In this document: piece by piece, positions 9,331-19,484 of the stretch
Layout: every line of letters starts with the position of its first letter
How positions within the stretch are numbered: the first letter of the stretch is position 1
Source: an uncultured Erythrobacter sp.
Lineage (GTDB): Bacteria > Pseudomonadota > Alphaproteobacteria > Sphingomonadales > Sphingomonadaceae
Direction of reading: 5' to 3'
DNA: 64,000 nucleotides
Assembly: GCF_958304185.1 (NCBI RefSeq)
Contig: NZ_OY284433.1
Location: forward strand, 310,001-374,000
The notes under the pieces: model-generated
Databases searched by the model: none
What the model saw: the letters and a program-made list of their open reading frames with translations, nothing else
Told to the model about the DNA's origin: nothing
Position numbers and translations under genes: made by a program

Positions 9331-9834
9331 ATGGACACAGATTGGACACCGATAGCTATCGCTGCGGGATGGGCGATTATCCTTGGCGGCGCGGGCGGTG
9401 CGCTGACGGAGATCGGCCAATGGTATCGCGAACTTCGTAAGCCGCCGTGGCAGCCGCCTGACTGGCTGTTCGGTCCGGCGTGGACGATCATTCTCGGGCT
9501 CGCGGGTTGGAGTTTCTATGTCGGCTTGACTGAGGCTCCCACGCCCGAGGCACGCGCCGGGGTGTGGGCGCTGTTCATCGCGAACTTCGTGCTCCACTTC
9601 CTGTGGTCGCCCCTGTTCTTCAAGCTCAAGCGGCCCGATTGGGCTCTGGCCGAAAACGTGTTCCTGTGGCTATCGGTCGTTGGACTGCTAGTGGTACTGC
9701 CGCGCTTGGCAGGGGACAGTTTTGCCGGTTGGCTGAATGTGCCCTATTTCATCTGGGTCAGCTTCGCCTTCATGCTCAACCTGAAGATCGTGCAGTTGAA
9801 CCGCCCGTTCGGCAAGGAAAGGACCGCGTCCTAG
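9331..9834 (+). CDS. TspO/MBR family protein
   Basis: 167 aa with five membrane helices. Typical TspO text: YRELRKPPWQPPDWLFGPAWT, ANFVLHFLWSPLFF and PYFIWVSFAFMLNLKIVQLN. TspO proteins bind porphyrins and influence tetrapyrrole and stress responses; in phototrophic alphaproteobacteria they modulate pigment genes. ATG at 9331 (MDTDWTP) is used because the open frame upstream is not TspO-like. Its stop overlaps the convergent DOMON-like gene end by 4 nt. Confidence 0.88.
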   Translation: MDTDWTPIAIAAGWAIILGGAGGALTEIGQWYRELRKPPWQPPDWLFGPAWTIILGLAGWSFYVGLTEAPTPEARAGVWALFIANFVLHFLWSPLFFKLKRPDWALAENVFLWLSVVGLLVVLPRLAGDSFAGWLNVPYFIWVSFAFMLNLKIVQLNRPFGKERTAS

Positions 9835-10346
9835 CGTTCGACAATCAGCTGCCGGTTGGCTTCAGAGTGAAACTCCGGCGGCCCCGGCGGGAAAGCCATC
9901 GCCCAGAATTGCCGCGACCCGCCCGGGTGCTCGACTATGGCGTTGAGCGCGACCTGTGCTGGCGCGGCCAAATCGGCAGCAATGCTCGCCTTGAGCACCA
10001 AGCCATGATCGTCGTGAACACAAGCGATGGCAATCGCATCCACCGGCGCGTCGCGCATCCCTTCACGGAACGAGTCGAAATCATAGGCGGCCCAGCGTCC
10101 TGAAGGCGAGAGATTGAACTCACGGTAGGCGGTTCCGCCCAATGGCTGCCAGAATATCTCGAAACAAGTGGTCTTCCACAGATCGTCCATCCGCTCGGCC
10201 ACGGCGTGGGGCGGGACGATGATTGCCGGGATATGCCCGTCGAGCCGGAATTCCGCCTCACAGCCGTGCGGCGTGGCTGTGATAGAGGCGGTGACGGCGC
10301 GGATCGGGCCGAGGTCGCAGGCAACATGGAGCATGAGCGGGTGCAT
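9831..10346 (-). CDS. DOMON-like domain protein
   Basis: 171 aa from ATG 10346 ([13 protein letters not shown]). The single domain contains [40 protein letters not shown] and ends in [13 protein letters not shown]. This matches the small DOMON-like (beta-sandwich, haem or sugar binding) proteins annotated next to tyrS in sphingomonads. No signal peptide. Function unknown. It is divergent from tyrS with 77 bp between starts. Confidence 0.65.
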   Translation of the reverse strand: MHPLMLHVACDLGPIRAVTASITATPHGCEAEFRLDGHIPAIIVPPHAVAERMDDLWKTTCFEIFWQPLGGTAYREFNLSPSGRWAAYDFDSFREGMRDAPVDAIAIACVHDDHGLVLKASIAADLAAPAQVALNAIVEHPGGSRQFWAMAFPPGPPEFHSEANRQLIVER

Positions 10347-10423
10347 CGCTTGTGTCTGCCCCCTCACCCTTCCCCCGGCAAGCCACTTCCCGTCTCGCCT
10401 GCGCGCTGGTAGGGCCGCGCCCC

Positions 10424-11653
10424 ATGAGCACTTACGATTCAGCCCTCCTCCGCCTGCTCGACGAGCGTGGCTACATCCACCAACTGACAGATGCGTCGGG
10501 GCTCGATGCCCTGGCCGCGAAGCAGATCGTGCCGGGCTATATCGGGTTCGACGCAACCGCGCCCTCGCTCCACATCGGGTCGCTGGTGCAAATCATGATG
10601 CTGCGCCGCTTGCAGCAGACCGGACACAAGCCGATTGTGCTGATGGGCGGCGGCACGACCCGGATCGGCGATCCCACGGGCCGTGATGAGCGCCGCAAGA
10701 TGCTCACCGACGCGACGATCGAGGCAAATATCGATTCGATCTTCACAGTTTTCAATAAGCTGCTGAAATTCGGTGATGGGCCGACCGATGCAGTGATGGT
10801 CAACAACCATGATTGGCTGGGCAAGCTGGGTTACATCGAACTGCTCCAGCAGGTCGGCACCCATTTCACCGTCAACCGGATGCTGACCTTCGACTCGGTC
10901 AAACTGCGGCTTGAGCGCGAACAGCCGATGACCTTCCTCGAATTCAACTACATGATCCTGCAAGGCTACGATTTCAGACATTTGTCGCGTGAACTTGGCG
11001 TGCGCTTGCAGATGGGCGGCAGCGACCAGTGGGGCAATATTGTTAATGGGATGGAATTGGGGCGGCGTATGGACGGGGCCGATTTGTTCGGTCTCACCAC
11101 TCCGCTGCTGACGACGGCTGATGGCGCGAAGATGGGCAAGACTGCGGCGGGAGCCGTGTGGCTGAACGAGGATCAGCTGCCCGCTTACGATTTCTGGCAA
11201 TATTGGCGCAACGTCGATGATCGCGATGTCGGCAAGTTCTTGCGCCTGTTCACCGACCTGCCATTGGATGAGATAAATCGCCTCGAAACACTTGAAGGTG
11301 CAGAGATAAATTCTGCCAAGATCGTGCTCGCGAATGAGGTGACCAAGCTGGTGCGCGGCGAGGATGCCGCCGTCCGGGCCGAGGCAACCGCGCGCGAAAC
11401 CTTTGCCGGTTCGGGTGCGGGTGAGGATTTGCCCACGCTTGCGGTCGGTGCAGAGGGGATGCGCATGGCCGCGCTGCTCACCGCCATCGGGCTCACATCC
11501 TCGGGCGGAGAAGCCAAGCGTAAGCTCGCTGAAGGTGCGGTCAAGCTCGAGGGTGAGACCGTGACGGATCCTGCGCAATTGGTTCTCCCGGCCGAGGGTG
11601 AGACCCTGCGGCTAAGCTTGGGCAAAAAACGTCACGCGCTGGTGCATCGCTAA
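10424..11653 (+). CDS. tyrS: tyrosine--tRNA ligase
   Basis: 409 aa. Class I signatures: HIGS for HIGH ([13 protein letters not shown]) and KMGKT for KMSKS ([13 protein letters not shown]); tyrosine-binding region [10 protein letters not shown]. The C-terminal S4 RNA-binding domain ([19 protein letters not shown]) is complete. ATG 10424 gives [12 protein letters not shown], the usual TyrS start; the open frame upstream is not conserved-looking. Essential cytoplasmic enzyme. Confidence 0.97.
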   Translation: MSTYDSALLRLLDERGYIHQLTDASGLDALAAKQIVPGYIGFDATAPSLHIGSLVQIMMLRRLQQTGHKPIVLMGGGTTRIGDPTGRDERRKMLTDATIEANIDSIFTVFNKLLKFGDGPTDAVMVNNHDWLGKLGYIELLQQVGTHFTVNRMLTFDSVKLRLEREQPMTFLEFNYMILQGYDFRHLSRELGVRLQMGGSDQWGNIVNGMELGRRMDGADLFGLTTPLLTTADGAKMGKTAAGAVWLNEDQLPAYDFWQYWRNVDDRDVGKFLRLFTDLPLDEINRLETLEGAEINSAKIVLANEVTKLVRGEDAAVRAEATARETFAGSGAGEDLPTLAVGAEGMRMAALLTAIGLTSSGGEAKRKLAEGAVKLEGETVTDPAQLVLPAEGETLRLSLGKKRHALVHR

Positions 11654-11732
11654 CGCCCAAGATTTTTACGAATTATCAGCCTTTCTGCTTCATCCCCTCT
11701 TTGTGCCCATACGGAGAGAAGGATCGCATCAC

Positions 11733-12071
11733 GTGACGGGTGGAGCAAATCTCAGCGTTACCGAAATGCGGCGTGCGGCGCGGCATCCGGTCGATTTTCC
11801 GGCCATTGTCGAGCATTTCGTGCACGGCGACCTGCATCTTCACGTCTGCAACCTGTCGGCCCACGGCTTCATGGTTGACGATGCCAAGCAATTGCAGCGC
11901 GGCGATCGCATCATCATCCGCCTTCCCGTGGTGGGCCGGATCGAGGCCTATGTGATCTGGACGCGTGACACGCGTGCGGGCCTCCAGTTCGAACGGATCA
12001 TCCGGCTCGACGATTTCGTCTCGATCATCGACCAGCTTCAGCCCAACCCGCGCCTTCGTCGCTCGCGATAG
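11733..12071 (+). CDS. PilZ-domain protein
   Basis: 112 aa. A GTG start at 11733 is preferred because AGAAGGA lies 9 nt upstream; a GTG at 11703 is in frame but has no ribosome site. PilZ motifs: RRAARHP (RxxxR) and N-L-S-A-H-G-F (the D/NxSxxG element), so it should bind cyclic di-GMP. A stand-alone PilZ protein with no effector domain. Followed by an MFS gene after 66 bp. Confidence 0.75.
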   Translation: MTGGANLSVTEMRRAARHPVDFPAIVEHFVHGDLHLHVCNLSAHGFMVDDAKQLQRGDRIIIRLPVVGRIEAYVIWTRDTRAGLQFERIIRLDDFVSIIDQLQPNPRLRRSR

Positions 12072-12137
12072 GGCAGCCTTAGCCCGCGCAAGTTTCGCCT
12101 GCTTGGCAGCGGCCCTGCGGCCTGCCATGGCGCAGCC

Positions 12138-13406
12138 GTGACCGAACCAACCTCCCCGCTTCAGATCGGCGATTACCGGCGTTACTGGCTTGCCCGCTTC
12201 ATGGCGGTGTTTGCCACGATGTCGATGGTGGTGCTGCTCGGCTACCAGCTCTACGAAGTCGCGCGCGACGATTACGGGATGAGCGTGGCAGAGGCCTCGT
12301 TCCAGCTCGGCTTGCTGGGGTTGGCGCAGTTCATCCCGCTGTTTGTGCTGACACCCGTGGCGGGCCTTGCCGCTGACCGGTTCGACCGGCGCCATGTCGC
12401 TGCCTTTGCCAACGGGATCGATGGGTGTGTGGCGGTCGTCTTGGCGGTGGCGACCTGGGCCGATGCGCTCAACATCCCGATCCTGTTCAGCCTTGCCGCG
12501 GCGCACGGCGCAGCGCGGGTGTTTGTCGGCCCGTCGATGAGCGCGATTGCGCCCAATATCGTGCCCCCCGCCCTGCTCCCGCGTGCTATCGCGCTATCCT
12601 CGATCGCTTGGCAGACCGCGAGCGTGGCTGGCCCTGCGGTAGGCGGATTGATCTTTGCCGAGGCCAATTGGCTCCCGCACGCGATCTCCGCCGGGTTGCT
12701 GGGTGCGGCGATGTTGCTGATCCTGACCGTCCGCCCGATCAAGGCGAAGCACGAAGGCCCACGGCTAAAGCCGCTCAAGCAGATCATCGAAGGGCTGGTC
12801 TATGTCTGGCGTGAGCGGTTTCTGCTCGGCTGCATCACGCTCGATCTGTTCGCGGTGCTGCTGGCGGGGGCGACCGCCTTGCTGCCAGTATTTGCGCGCG
12901 ATATCCTGTTTGTGGGCCCGGAAGGCCTCGGCCTGATGCGCGCCGCGCCTGCGCTGGGAGCGGCGAGCGTGGCGTTATGGCTCAGTTTCCGCCCGCTCGA
13001 GCGCGAGGTCGGGCTCAAGATGCTGTGGGCGGTTGCCGCCTTCGGAGCGCTGACGATTACTTTCGCCTTTTCGCGCAACTTTCTGCTGTCGCTGGCGATT
13101 TTGGCCGCAATGGGCGCGGTTGACATGGTTTCGGTCTTCATCCGCTCATCGCTGGTCCAACTGTTCACGCCTGACGACAAGCGCGGGCGGGTGTCATCGA
13201 TCTCGGGCCTCGCCATCTCCGCATCCAACGAGTTGGGCGAAATGCAGTCGGGCCTCGCCGCTGCCATCCTCGGCGCAACCGGCGCGGTTGTATTCGGCGG
13301 CGCGGGTGCGATATTCGTGACTATAATCTGGGCGTGGTATTTCCCCGAGCTGCGCCGCGCCAAAAGCTTCGAGCCATCTGCGCTCAAACGAGAGGTATCG
13401 ACATGA
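12138..13406 (+). CDS. MFS transporter (enterobactin-exporter-like MFS_3)
   Basis: 422 aa from a GTG at 12138 ([20 protein letters not shown]). The pattern [28 protein letters not shown] and [17 protein letters not shown] matches MFS_3 exporters. The stop codon overlaps the cysK start as ATGA, so the two genes are translationally coupled; whether the transporter handles a sulfur or amino-acid compound is not shown by the sequence. Confidence 0.82.
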   Translation: MTEPTSPLQIGDYRRYWLARFMAVFATMSMVVLLGYQLYEVARDDYGMSVAEASFQLGLLGLAQFIPLFVLTPVAGLAADRFDRRHVAAFANGIDGCVAVVLAVATWADALNIPILFSLAAAHGAARVFVGPSMSAIAPNIVPPALLPRAIALSSIAWQTASVAGPAVGGLIFAEANWLPHAISAGLLGAAMLLILTVRPIKAKHEGPRLKPLKQIIEGLVYVWRERFLLGCITLDLFAVLLAGATALLPVFARDILFVGPEGLGLMRAAPALGAASVALWLSFRPLEREVGLKMLWAVAAFGALTITFAFSRNFLLSLAILAAMGAVDMVSVFIRSSLVQLFTPDDKRGRVSSISGLAISASNELGEMQSGLAAAILGATGAVVFGGAGAIFVTIIWAWYFPELRRAKSFEPSALKREVST

Positions 13407-14323
13407 AGGCTGACAACATCCTCGCCACCATCGGCGGCACTCCGCATATCCGCTTGTCGCGGCTGTTCCCGGATCACGAGGTGTGGGTAAAGTCCGAACG
13501 GTCGAACCCCGGTGGCTCGATCAAGGATCGTATCGCCCTCGCCATGGTCGAGGATGCCGAAGCGACCGGCAAGCTCCAGCCCGGTGGCACCATCGTCGAA
13601 CCCACCAGTGGCAACACGGGAATCGGCCTTGCTATGGTCGCGGCGGTTAAGAGCTACAAGCTGGTGCTGGTCATGCCCGAATCGATGTCGATCGAGCGCC
13701 GCCGCCTGATGCTGGCCTATGGCGCCAGCTTCGACCTCACCCCGCGCGAGCGCGGCATGAAGGGCGCGATTGAGCGGGCGCAGGAGCTCGTCGAACAGAC
13801 CCCCGGCGCATGGATGCCGAGCCAGTTCGACAATGCCGCCAACCCCGCGATCCACGCGCGCACCACAGCGCAGGAAATCCTCGCCGATTTCGCCGCCACG
13901 CCGATCGACGTGATGATCACCGGGGTCGGCACCGGCGGGCACCTCACCGGCTGCGCTGAAGAACTGAAGAAGCACTGGCCCAGTATGAAGGCATATGGCG
14001 TCGAGCCCGCGCTCTCCCCCGTGATTAACGGCGGCCAGCCCGGCCCGCACCCGATTCAGGGCATCGGTGCTGGCTTCATCCCCGGCAACCTCCACACCAA
14101 TGCAATCGACGGGGCAATTACCGTCGATGCCGAGGAAGCCAAGGAGATGGCGCGGCGCGCTGCGAGCGAGGAAGGCATGCTGGTCGGCATTTCCTCCGGC
14201 GCGACCCTTGCCGCCATCGCGCGCAAGCTGCCCGAGCTGCCGCAGGGCGTGCGAGTGATGGGCTTTAACTACGACACGGGTGAGCGCTACCTTTCGGTGC
14301 CTGACTTCTTGCCGGTGGAATAG
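13403..14323 (+). CDS. cysK: cysteine synthase A (O-acetylserine sulfhydrylase)
   Basis: 306 aa. PLP-binding lysine K41 in NPGGSIKDR, substrate loop [14 protein letters not shown], phosphate loop [10 protein letters not shown] and SSGATLAA. Makes cysteine from O-acetylserine and sulfide in the cytoplasm. Starts within the stop of the MFS gene (ATGA). Full length. Confidence 0.94.
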   Translation: MKADNILATIGGTPHIRLSRLFPDHEVWVKSERSNPGGSIKDRIALAMVEDAEATGKLQPGGTIVEPTSGNTGIGLAMVAAVKSYKLVLVMPESMSIERRRLMLAYGASFDLTPRERGMKGAIERAQELVEQTPGAWMPSQFDNAANPAIHARTTAQEILADFAATPIDVMITGVGTGGHLTGCAEELKKHWPSMKAYGVEPALSPVINGGQPGPHPIQGIGAGFIPGNLHTNAIDGAITVDAEEAKEMARRAASEEGMLVGISSGATLAAIARKLPELPQGVRVMGFNYDTGERYLSVPDFLPVE

Positions 14324-14403
14324 AGCGATTCCTTAACCGTAGCGGTCTATCTCAGGAGCAGAATTCTCACGCTTTTTGCGTAGCTGCTCAGGGACTGCCG
14401 CCC

Positions 14404-15048
14404 ATGAAATTCATCAAACTCCATTCGCGCGGCGGCAATTATCTTGTCGTGGCCAGCAATATCGCGTGGCTGCGCAGCGCCGAGAACGGGCAAACAAACG
14501 TTGGCATGGTCGGCGGGCAACCGCTGCTGGTTGTGGGCTCGATCGAAGAAGTGGCGGAGCAGATCCTCAACGCAGCCGCAGATCAGGAACCACCGGCGGC
14601 TGCGCCCGCCCCGGCCGCACCCGTTGAACCGCCCCAACCTGTCGCCGCACCGTCGGTGGCTGAATCTGTTCGCGAAACCGTTGCACCAGCGCCCAAGCCA
14701 GTTCCCGCGCCCGCCACTCCTCAGCCACCTGCGCTTGAACCGGTTGAGGCAACGCCCGAGCCGATTGCGCCGCCCGCCCCCGAACCGGTGGCCGAAGAGC
14801 CTGAGCCAGAGCCTGAGCCCGAACCCGTCGCCGCCGCACCTCCGCCTGCTGCCAAGTCACCCCCCCGCCAGCCCGCGCCTGAGCCTGTGCGCGAAAAGGC
14901 ACCGCAGGGTCCATCCGCAACTTCCGCCCGGCCCCGGCCTGTCGCCCGAAATTCAGCCAGCCTGTGGGAACGCCCCGCGGCTCCAACCGCTGCCACCGGT
15001 CTCAAGATCAAGGCCGGCTCGCAGCGGATGATGGGCAGGCTCGAGTAG
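14404..15048 (+). CDS. FlbD-like N-terminal domain fused to a Pro/Ala/Glu-rich tail, function unknown
   Basis: 214 aa. Residues 1-58 (MKFIKLHSRGGNYLVVASNI ... VVGSIEEVAEQIL) have the layout of the small FlbD fold: short beta strands, a WLR turn, and the closing SIEEVxEQI helix. Residues 60-190 are almost only Pro, Ala, Glu and Val, with many EP/AP dipeptides, as in a disordered linker. The last 25 residues (SLWERPAAPTA ... SQRMMGRLE) look like a short binding peptide. No flagellar genes are near. The FlbD link is pattern-based. Confidence 0.55.
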   Translation: MKFIKLHSRGGNYLVVASNIAWLRSAENGQTNVGMVGGQPLLVVGSIEEVAEQILNAAADQEPPAAAPAPAAPVEPPQPVAAPSVAESVRETVAPAPKPVPAPATPQPPALEPVEATPEPIAPPAPEPVAEEPEPEPEPEPVAAAPPPAAKSPPRQPAPEPVREKAPQGPSATSARPRPVARNSASLWERPAAPTAATGLKIKAGSQRMMGRLE

Positions 15049-15137
15049 GCAAAGCCTCCTCCGATCCCGATATAGCCATTGCGAAACCAAAGGCGGCTGT
15101 TACCTCTTCTCCCTCGTAACAGGGAGAGAGATCAGTG

Positions 15138-16640
15138 ATGAAACGACTGACGGGTACGACAATGGCAGCGGCAATCGCGCTCGCGGTAGCTCCGCTGGCT
15201 GCCGAAACGCCCAATCGCCAAGCGCTTGTCACGGTGGTCGAGGCGCAACAAGACGCAACGGTCAAAGCGCTCCAAGACTGGGTCGCCCTTCCCACCATCG
15301 CCGCCGAAAAGCGCGGCACGCCCGAAGGCGCGGAATATATGCGCAAGCTGGCGCTCGACGCCGGGTTTCAACAGGCCAAGATCATCCCCACCGACGGCGT
15401 TCCTGCCGTTTTCGCGACGCTTGATTCGGGTGCGAAGACCACTGTCGGCATCTACTTCATGTATGACGTGAAGCAGTTCGATCCGGCGGAATGGAGCTCC
15501 CCGCCGCTCGATGCAAAGCTGGTTGATCGCCCCGGCGAAGGCACCGCCATTGTTGGGCGCGGCGTGGTCAACCAGAAGGGGCCGCAAATAGCGTTCCTCG
15601 CCGCGATCAAGGCGATGCAGGCCAGCGGCCGCAAACTGCCCGTCAATCTGGTGCTGGTGGCTGAAGGCGAGGAGGAGGTTGCCTCCACCCACTTCGATCA
15701 GGTCGTCGCCGTGCCGGAGGTGCAGGCTGCGCTATCCAAGGCGGTCGGCGTGTTCATCCCCTCGGCCAATCAGAACCGCGATGGTAGCGCGGGTATCACG
15801 CTGGGTGCCAAGGGTGCGGTCGAGTTCCAGCTGGTGGTGGGCGGTGAGACGTCCGACAAATATCCCAAGACTGACATTCACTCGTCCAACCATGCCCGCA
15901 TCGAAAGCCCGGCGTGGCGGCTTGTCAAGGCGCTGGACACGCTCGTCGCTGATGACGGCCACACCCCGGCGATCGACGGATGGTTCGAAAACGTCCAGCC
16001 GTTGACCGCGCGCCAGAAGGAGCTGATCGCGCAGAGCGTAAAGCCAGACGCGGAAGCGGGTGAAAAGGCACTGCTCGGCGTCGGGCGTTGGATCAATGAC
16101 GAGGATTACGTCACTAGTCTTGAGCGCTTCTTCTCGCAGCCCACAGTCAATATTCAGGGGTTGGTTGCAGGCTACACCGGCGAAGGCGGCAAGACCGTGC
16201 TACCCGGCCGCGCCGAGGCCAAGCTGGAATTCCGCCTGGTGCCGAACATGACCAAGGACGAGGCTGTCACCAAGCTGCGCGCGCATCTGGCCAAGCGCGG
16301 GTTCGACGATGTGCAGGTGACAGTCTCGGGCGGCTATGGCCCCAATGAGACCGAGGAGGACTCGATCCTGATCCGCGCCCAGAAGCGGATGTTCGATGAT
16401 AGCGGCGTCCCTTACACCATCCGCCCACGCAATGCGGGGAGCTGGCCGGGGGTGGTGTTCAACGGCCCGCCGCTGAACCTGCCCGCCTCGCAATTCGGCC
16501 TCGGCCGCGGCGGCGGCGCCCATGCTCCAAACGAGTGGTTCCTGATCGAAAGCACCAACCCCAAGGTCTATGGCCTCGACGAGGTGACGATGGCTTATGC
16601 GGATTATCTCTACGCGCTGGCCGAGGAAGCCGAACGCTAG
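15138..16640 (+). CDS. secreted M20-family metallopeptidase
   Basis: 500 aa. ATG 15138 follows GGGAGAGAG; a GTG directly before it is in frame but badly spaced. Signal peptide MKRLTGTTMAAAIALAVAPLAAE. M20 features: FMYDVKQFD for the metal-site H/D strand, GRGVVNQKG (the usual GRG-x-x-D-x-KG with N for D), and GEEEVAS with the catalytic and metal-binding Glu pair. Close to M20 dipeptidases of the carnosinase type. The altered metal-site residues deserve care, but the rest of the fold is complete. Confidence 0.82.
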   Translation: MKRLTGTTMAAAIALAVAPLAAETPNRQALVTVVEAQQDATVKALQDWVALPTIAAEKRGTPEGAEYMRKLALDAGFQQAKIIPTDGVPAVFATLDSGAKTTVGIYFMYDVKQFDPAEWSSPPLDAKLVDRPGEGTAIVGRGVVNQKGPQIAFLAAIKAMQASGRKLPVNLVLVAEGEEEVASTHFDQVVAVPEVQAALSKAVGVFIPSANQNRDGSAGITLGAKGAVEFQLVVGGETSDKYPKTDIHSSNHARIESPAWRLVKALDTLVADDGHTPAIDGWFENVQPLTARQKELIAQSVKPDAEAGEKALLGVGRWINDEDYVTSLERFFSQPTVNIQGLVAGYTGEGGKTVLPGRAEAKLEFRLVPNMTKDEAVTKLRAHLAKRGFDDVQVTVSGGYGPNETEEDSILIRAQKRMFDDSGVPYTIRPRNAGSWPGVVFNGPPLNLPASQFGLGRGGGAHAPNEWFLIESTNPKVYGLDEVTMAYADYLYALAEEAER

Positions 16641-16652
16641 GGCAGACAAGCC

Positions 16653-16685
16653 AAGGGCCGTCCCGTGAATGGCAGGACAGCCCTT
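16653..16685. terminator. bidirectional hairpin between convergent genes
   Basis: AAGGGC (16653-16658) pairs with GCCCTT (16680-16685), and an inner TCC/GGA pair extends the stem across a small internal loop. It is followed by TTGTTATTT on the plus strand. It separates the M20 gene (+) from the acyl-CoA dehydrogenase (-). Confidence 0.55.
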
Positions 16686-16708
16686 GTTATTTCGTTGGCG
16701 AGTGAGGC

Positions 16709-18514
16709 TTATGCAGCGGTAGCGAAGGCCTCGGCCGGCAGCTTCATCATGTATTCGCTGCCCGCTTCAAGTTTGCGGCGCAGCGCGCCCGCATCGGGCA
16801 GGAAGCGCTCGGCGTAGTAATTGGCCGAGACCAGCTTGGCTTCGTAGAATGCCTTGTCCTCCGGCTCACCCGCCAGCTTGGCGAGCGCCACCTTGGCCAT
16901 CTTCAGCCAGAAGAAGCCGAGCGTTACGATGCCCATGATGTGCATATAATGATGCGCGCCAGCGCCGAGGTGATTGGGGTTCGCCATCGCGTTCTGCATG
17001 AACCACATGGTCGCGGCCTTCTGCTCGCCCACCGCCTTTTCGAGGCGTTCAGCCACGGACGCAAGTTCAGGCACCTGCTTGGCCGCAGCGATTTCCTCGT
17101 CGATCATCGCGAAGAAGGCTTGGATCGCCTTGCCGCCGCCCGCAGCCAGCTTGCGCCCGCACAGGTCCATCGCCTGCACGCCATTGGCACCTTCGTAGAT
17201 CATGGCAATGCGGCTATCGCGCACGAACTGCTCCATGCCCCATTCGCGCACATAGCCGTGGCCGCCGAAGACCTGCTGCATATTGTTGGCGATGTCATAG
17301 CCCTTGTCGGTGCCGTAGCCCTTGATGACCGGGGTCATCAGCCCGATCAACAGGTCGGCCTGCTCGCGCTCTTCGGGGGTTTGCGCCTTGTGGGTCAGGT
17401 CGACCTGCAATGCGCCCCACAGGCATAGCGCCCGCATCGATTCGGTGAACACCTTGGCGTCCATCAGCATCCGGCGCACATCGGGGTGGACGAAGATCGG
17501 ATCAGCCTTTGCCGCAGGATCAGCCGGGCCGGTGAGCGCACGGCCCTGACGGCGGTCGAGCGCATAGGTGACCGCGTTCTGGTAAGCGACTTCGGCCTGA
17601 GCATAGCCCTGAATGCCGACGCCGAGGCGCGCCGCGTTCATCATGATGAACATCGCGGCGAGGCCCTTGTTCTCCTCGCCCACCATGTATCCGGTCGCGC
17701 CGTCATAGTTGAGCAGGCAGGTCGCGTTGCCGTGGATGCCCATCTTCTTCTCGATGGAACCGCAGGTCACGCCATTGCGCGCTGCCGGGTCGCCGTTTTC
17801 ATCGAGGATGAACTTGGGCACGATGAAAAGCGAGATGCCCTTGACGCTGTCAGGCGCGCCAGGGGTCTTGGCGAGCACCAGGTGGATGATGTTGCTGGTG
17901 AGGTCATGCTCGCCGGCCGAGATGAAAATCTTGGTGCCGGTGATCGCATAGCTGCCATCGGCGTTCGGCACAGCCTTGGTGCGGATCATGCCGAGATCGG
18001 TGCCGCAATGCGGCTCGGTCAGGTTCATGGTGCCCGACCATTCGCCCGAGATCATCTTGGGGACATAAGCCGCCTTTTGTTCGTCCGAACCCTTGGCGAG
18101 GATCGCCGAGATCGCCCCGGCGGTCAGGCCCGGATACATGGCGAAAGCCTGATTGGCGGTGCCGGAGAATTCCTCCAACGCAAAGCTCAGTACGTGAGGC
18201 AGGCCCTGCCCGCCATATTCGACCGGCTGCCCCAGCGTGCCCCAACCGCTCTCGACGTAAGCCTGATAGGCTTCCTTGAAGCCCGGCGGTGTGGTGACGC
18301 TGCCGTCTTCATGGCGGGTGCAGCCATGCTCATCGCCCGCCTGATTTACCGGCGCGAGCACTTCCGCGCAGAACTTGCCCGCCTCGTTGATCACGGTGTC
18401 GATCATGTCCGGCGTGGCGTTCTCGAAGCCGGGCAGGTTGCCGTAGCTCGCCAGATCAAGCACTTCGTTGACGACGAAACGCGTATCGCGGGTGGGGGCG
18501 GTATAGGTCGGCAT
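16709..18514 (-). CDS. acyl-CoA dehydrogenase with C-terminal extension
   Basis: 601 aa, the long ACAD form (about 600 aa) with an extra C-terminal domain. Start ATG 18514; a GTG one codon upstream is also in frame. FAD/substrate text: NLTEPHCGTDLG, TGTKIFISAGEHD, and the catalytic glutamate in MIYEGANGVQAMDL. Oxidises an acyl-CoA to the enoyl-CoA in beta-oxidation. The MerR gene immediately upstream on the same strand probably controls it. Confidence 0.92.
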   Translation of the reverse strand: MPTYTAPTRDTRFVVNEVLDLASYGNLPGFENATPDMIDTVINEAGKFCAEVLAPVNQAGDEHGCTRHEDGSVTTPPGFKEAYQAYVESGWGTLGQPVEYGGQGLPHVLSFALEEFSGTANQAFAMYPGLTAGAISAILAKGSDEQKAAYVPKMISGEWSGTMNLTEPHCGTDLGMIRTKAVPNADGSYAITGTKIFISAGEHDLTSNIIHLVLAKTPGAPDSVKGISLFIVPKFILDENGDPAARNGVTCGSIEKKMGIHGNATCLLNYDGATGYMVGEENKGLAAMFIMMNAARLGVGIQGYAQAEVAYQNAVTYALDRRQGRALTGPADPAAKADPIFVHPDVRRMLMDAKVFTESMRALCLWGALQVDLTHKAQTPEEREQADLLIGLMTPVIKGYGTDKGYDIANNMQQVFGGHGYVREWGMEQFVRDSRIAMIYEGANGVQAMDLCGRKLAAGGGKAIQAFFAMIDEEIAAAKQVPELASVAERLEKAVGEQKAATMWFMQNAMANPNHLGAGAHHYMHIMGIVTLGFFWLKMAKVALAKLAGEPEDKAFYEAKLVSANYYAERFLPDAGALRRKLEAGSEYMMKLPAEAFATAA

Positions 18515-18568
18515 CACATGATCCCTTTGGTGAGCAGGATTGTTTGAAGTAGCGGTGGGCCGATCGGC

Positions 18569-19054
18569 TCAACCGAGGTCGAGCTTCTCGATCTCGGCGA
18601 CGAAATCGGTGAGCTCCTTGATCGAGCTATCAATGTCGTCGCGCTGCTCTTTCAGCTTGGCGATGTGCGTGCGGCACTTGGCGATTGTGACGCGGCGCTG
18701 TTCGACGCGGCCATCGTCAAGATCGTAGAGGTCGATCATCTCTCGGATTTCGGTGAGGCTGAAGCCGACATTCTTGGCGCGCATGATCCAGGCAAGCCGG
18801 GCGCGGTCGCGCTTGGAATAGACGCGGGTCAGGCCAACGCGGGCCGGGTTGATCAGCCCTTCATCCTCATAGAACCGCAGCGCGCGGGCGGTGCAGCCGA
18901 ATTCCGACGTGAGGTCGGAAATAGTGAACTGTTCACGCTCGTGGACATCGGGCCTCTCGAGATGCGCGCCGTTGCGACGCGGCTCGCTAGCCGGATCCTT
19001 GGGAGCGAGCTGGGCGGGGTCCGAGGATTCGGTGGGTGCAGGAGCGGTAGCCAT
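18569..19054 (-). CDS. MerR-family regulator of the acyl-CoA dehydrogenase
   Basis: 161 aa. After a 40-residue unstructured N-terminus the MerR winged helix begins (FTISDLTSEFGCTARALRFY), then the linker and a C-terminal coiled coil (KCRTHIAKLKEQRDDIDSSI). It lacks a cysteine metal loop, so it should sense something other than metal, such as an acyl-CoA, as in LiuR-type regulators. It sits 54 bp upstream of the dehydrogenase on the same strand. The true start may be internal. Confidence 0.8.
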   Translation of the reverse strand: MATAPAPTESSDPAQLAPKDPASEPRRNGAHLERPDVHEREQFTISDLTSEFGCTARALRFYEDEGLINPARVGLTRVYSKRDRARLAWIMRAKNVGFSLTEIREMIDLYDLDDGRVEQRRVTIAKCRTHIAKLKEQRDDIDSSIKELTDFVAEIEKLDLG

Positions 19055-19091
19055 GCCCGCCCCATACCTTCCGTTTACGTGAGCGTCAAGT

Positions 19092-19484
19092 TTAACCCCT
19101 CACAAGCACCGGCTTGCCATCGCGCACATCGATCTGCCGATAAAAGCAACTGCGGGCACCCGTGTGGCAGGTTGGCCCAGCAGGCACGGCACGGATCACA
19201 AGCGCGTCCTGATCACAATCGACCAGTGTCTGCACGACAGTCAGGACATTGCCGGACGTCTCGCCCTTCATCCACAAGGCCTCGCGTGAGCGCGACCAGA
19301 AGTGGACCTTGCCGGTGCTGAGCGTCGCCTCAAGCGCCTCGGCATTCATGTGCGCGACCACCAGCACTTCGCCGCTGGCATCATCGACGACCACCGCGGT
19401 GAGCAGTCCGACCGCGTCAAATTTCGGCGCAAACACGGTGCCGCTCTCGCGCTCTTCAGGGGTCAGGCTTGTGCCGGTCACCAT
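19092..19484 (-). CDS. hisI: phosphoribosyl-AMP cyclohydrolase
   Basis: 130 aa, single-domain HisI (not fused to HisE). Signatures: [39 protein letters not shown] and [12 protein letters not shown], with the metal-binding Cys/Asp set intact. Catalyses the third step of histidine synthesis by opening the adenine ring of PR-AMP. No other his gene is adjacent. Confidence 0.95.
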   Translation of the reverse strand: MVTGTSLTPEERESGTVFAPKFDAVGLLTAVVVDDASGEVLVVAHMNAEALEATLSTGKVHFWSRSREALWMKGETSGNVLTVVQTLVDCDQDALVIRAVPAGPTCHTGARSCFYRQIDVRDGKPVLVRG

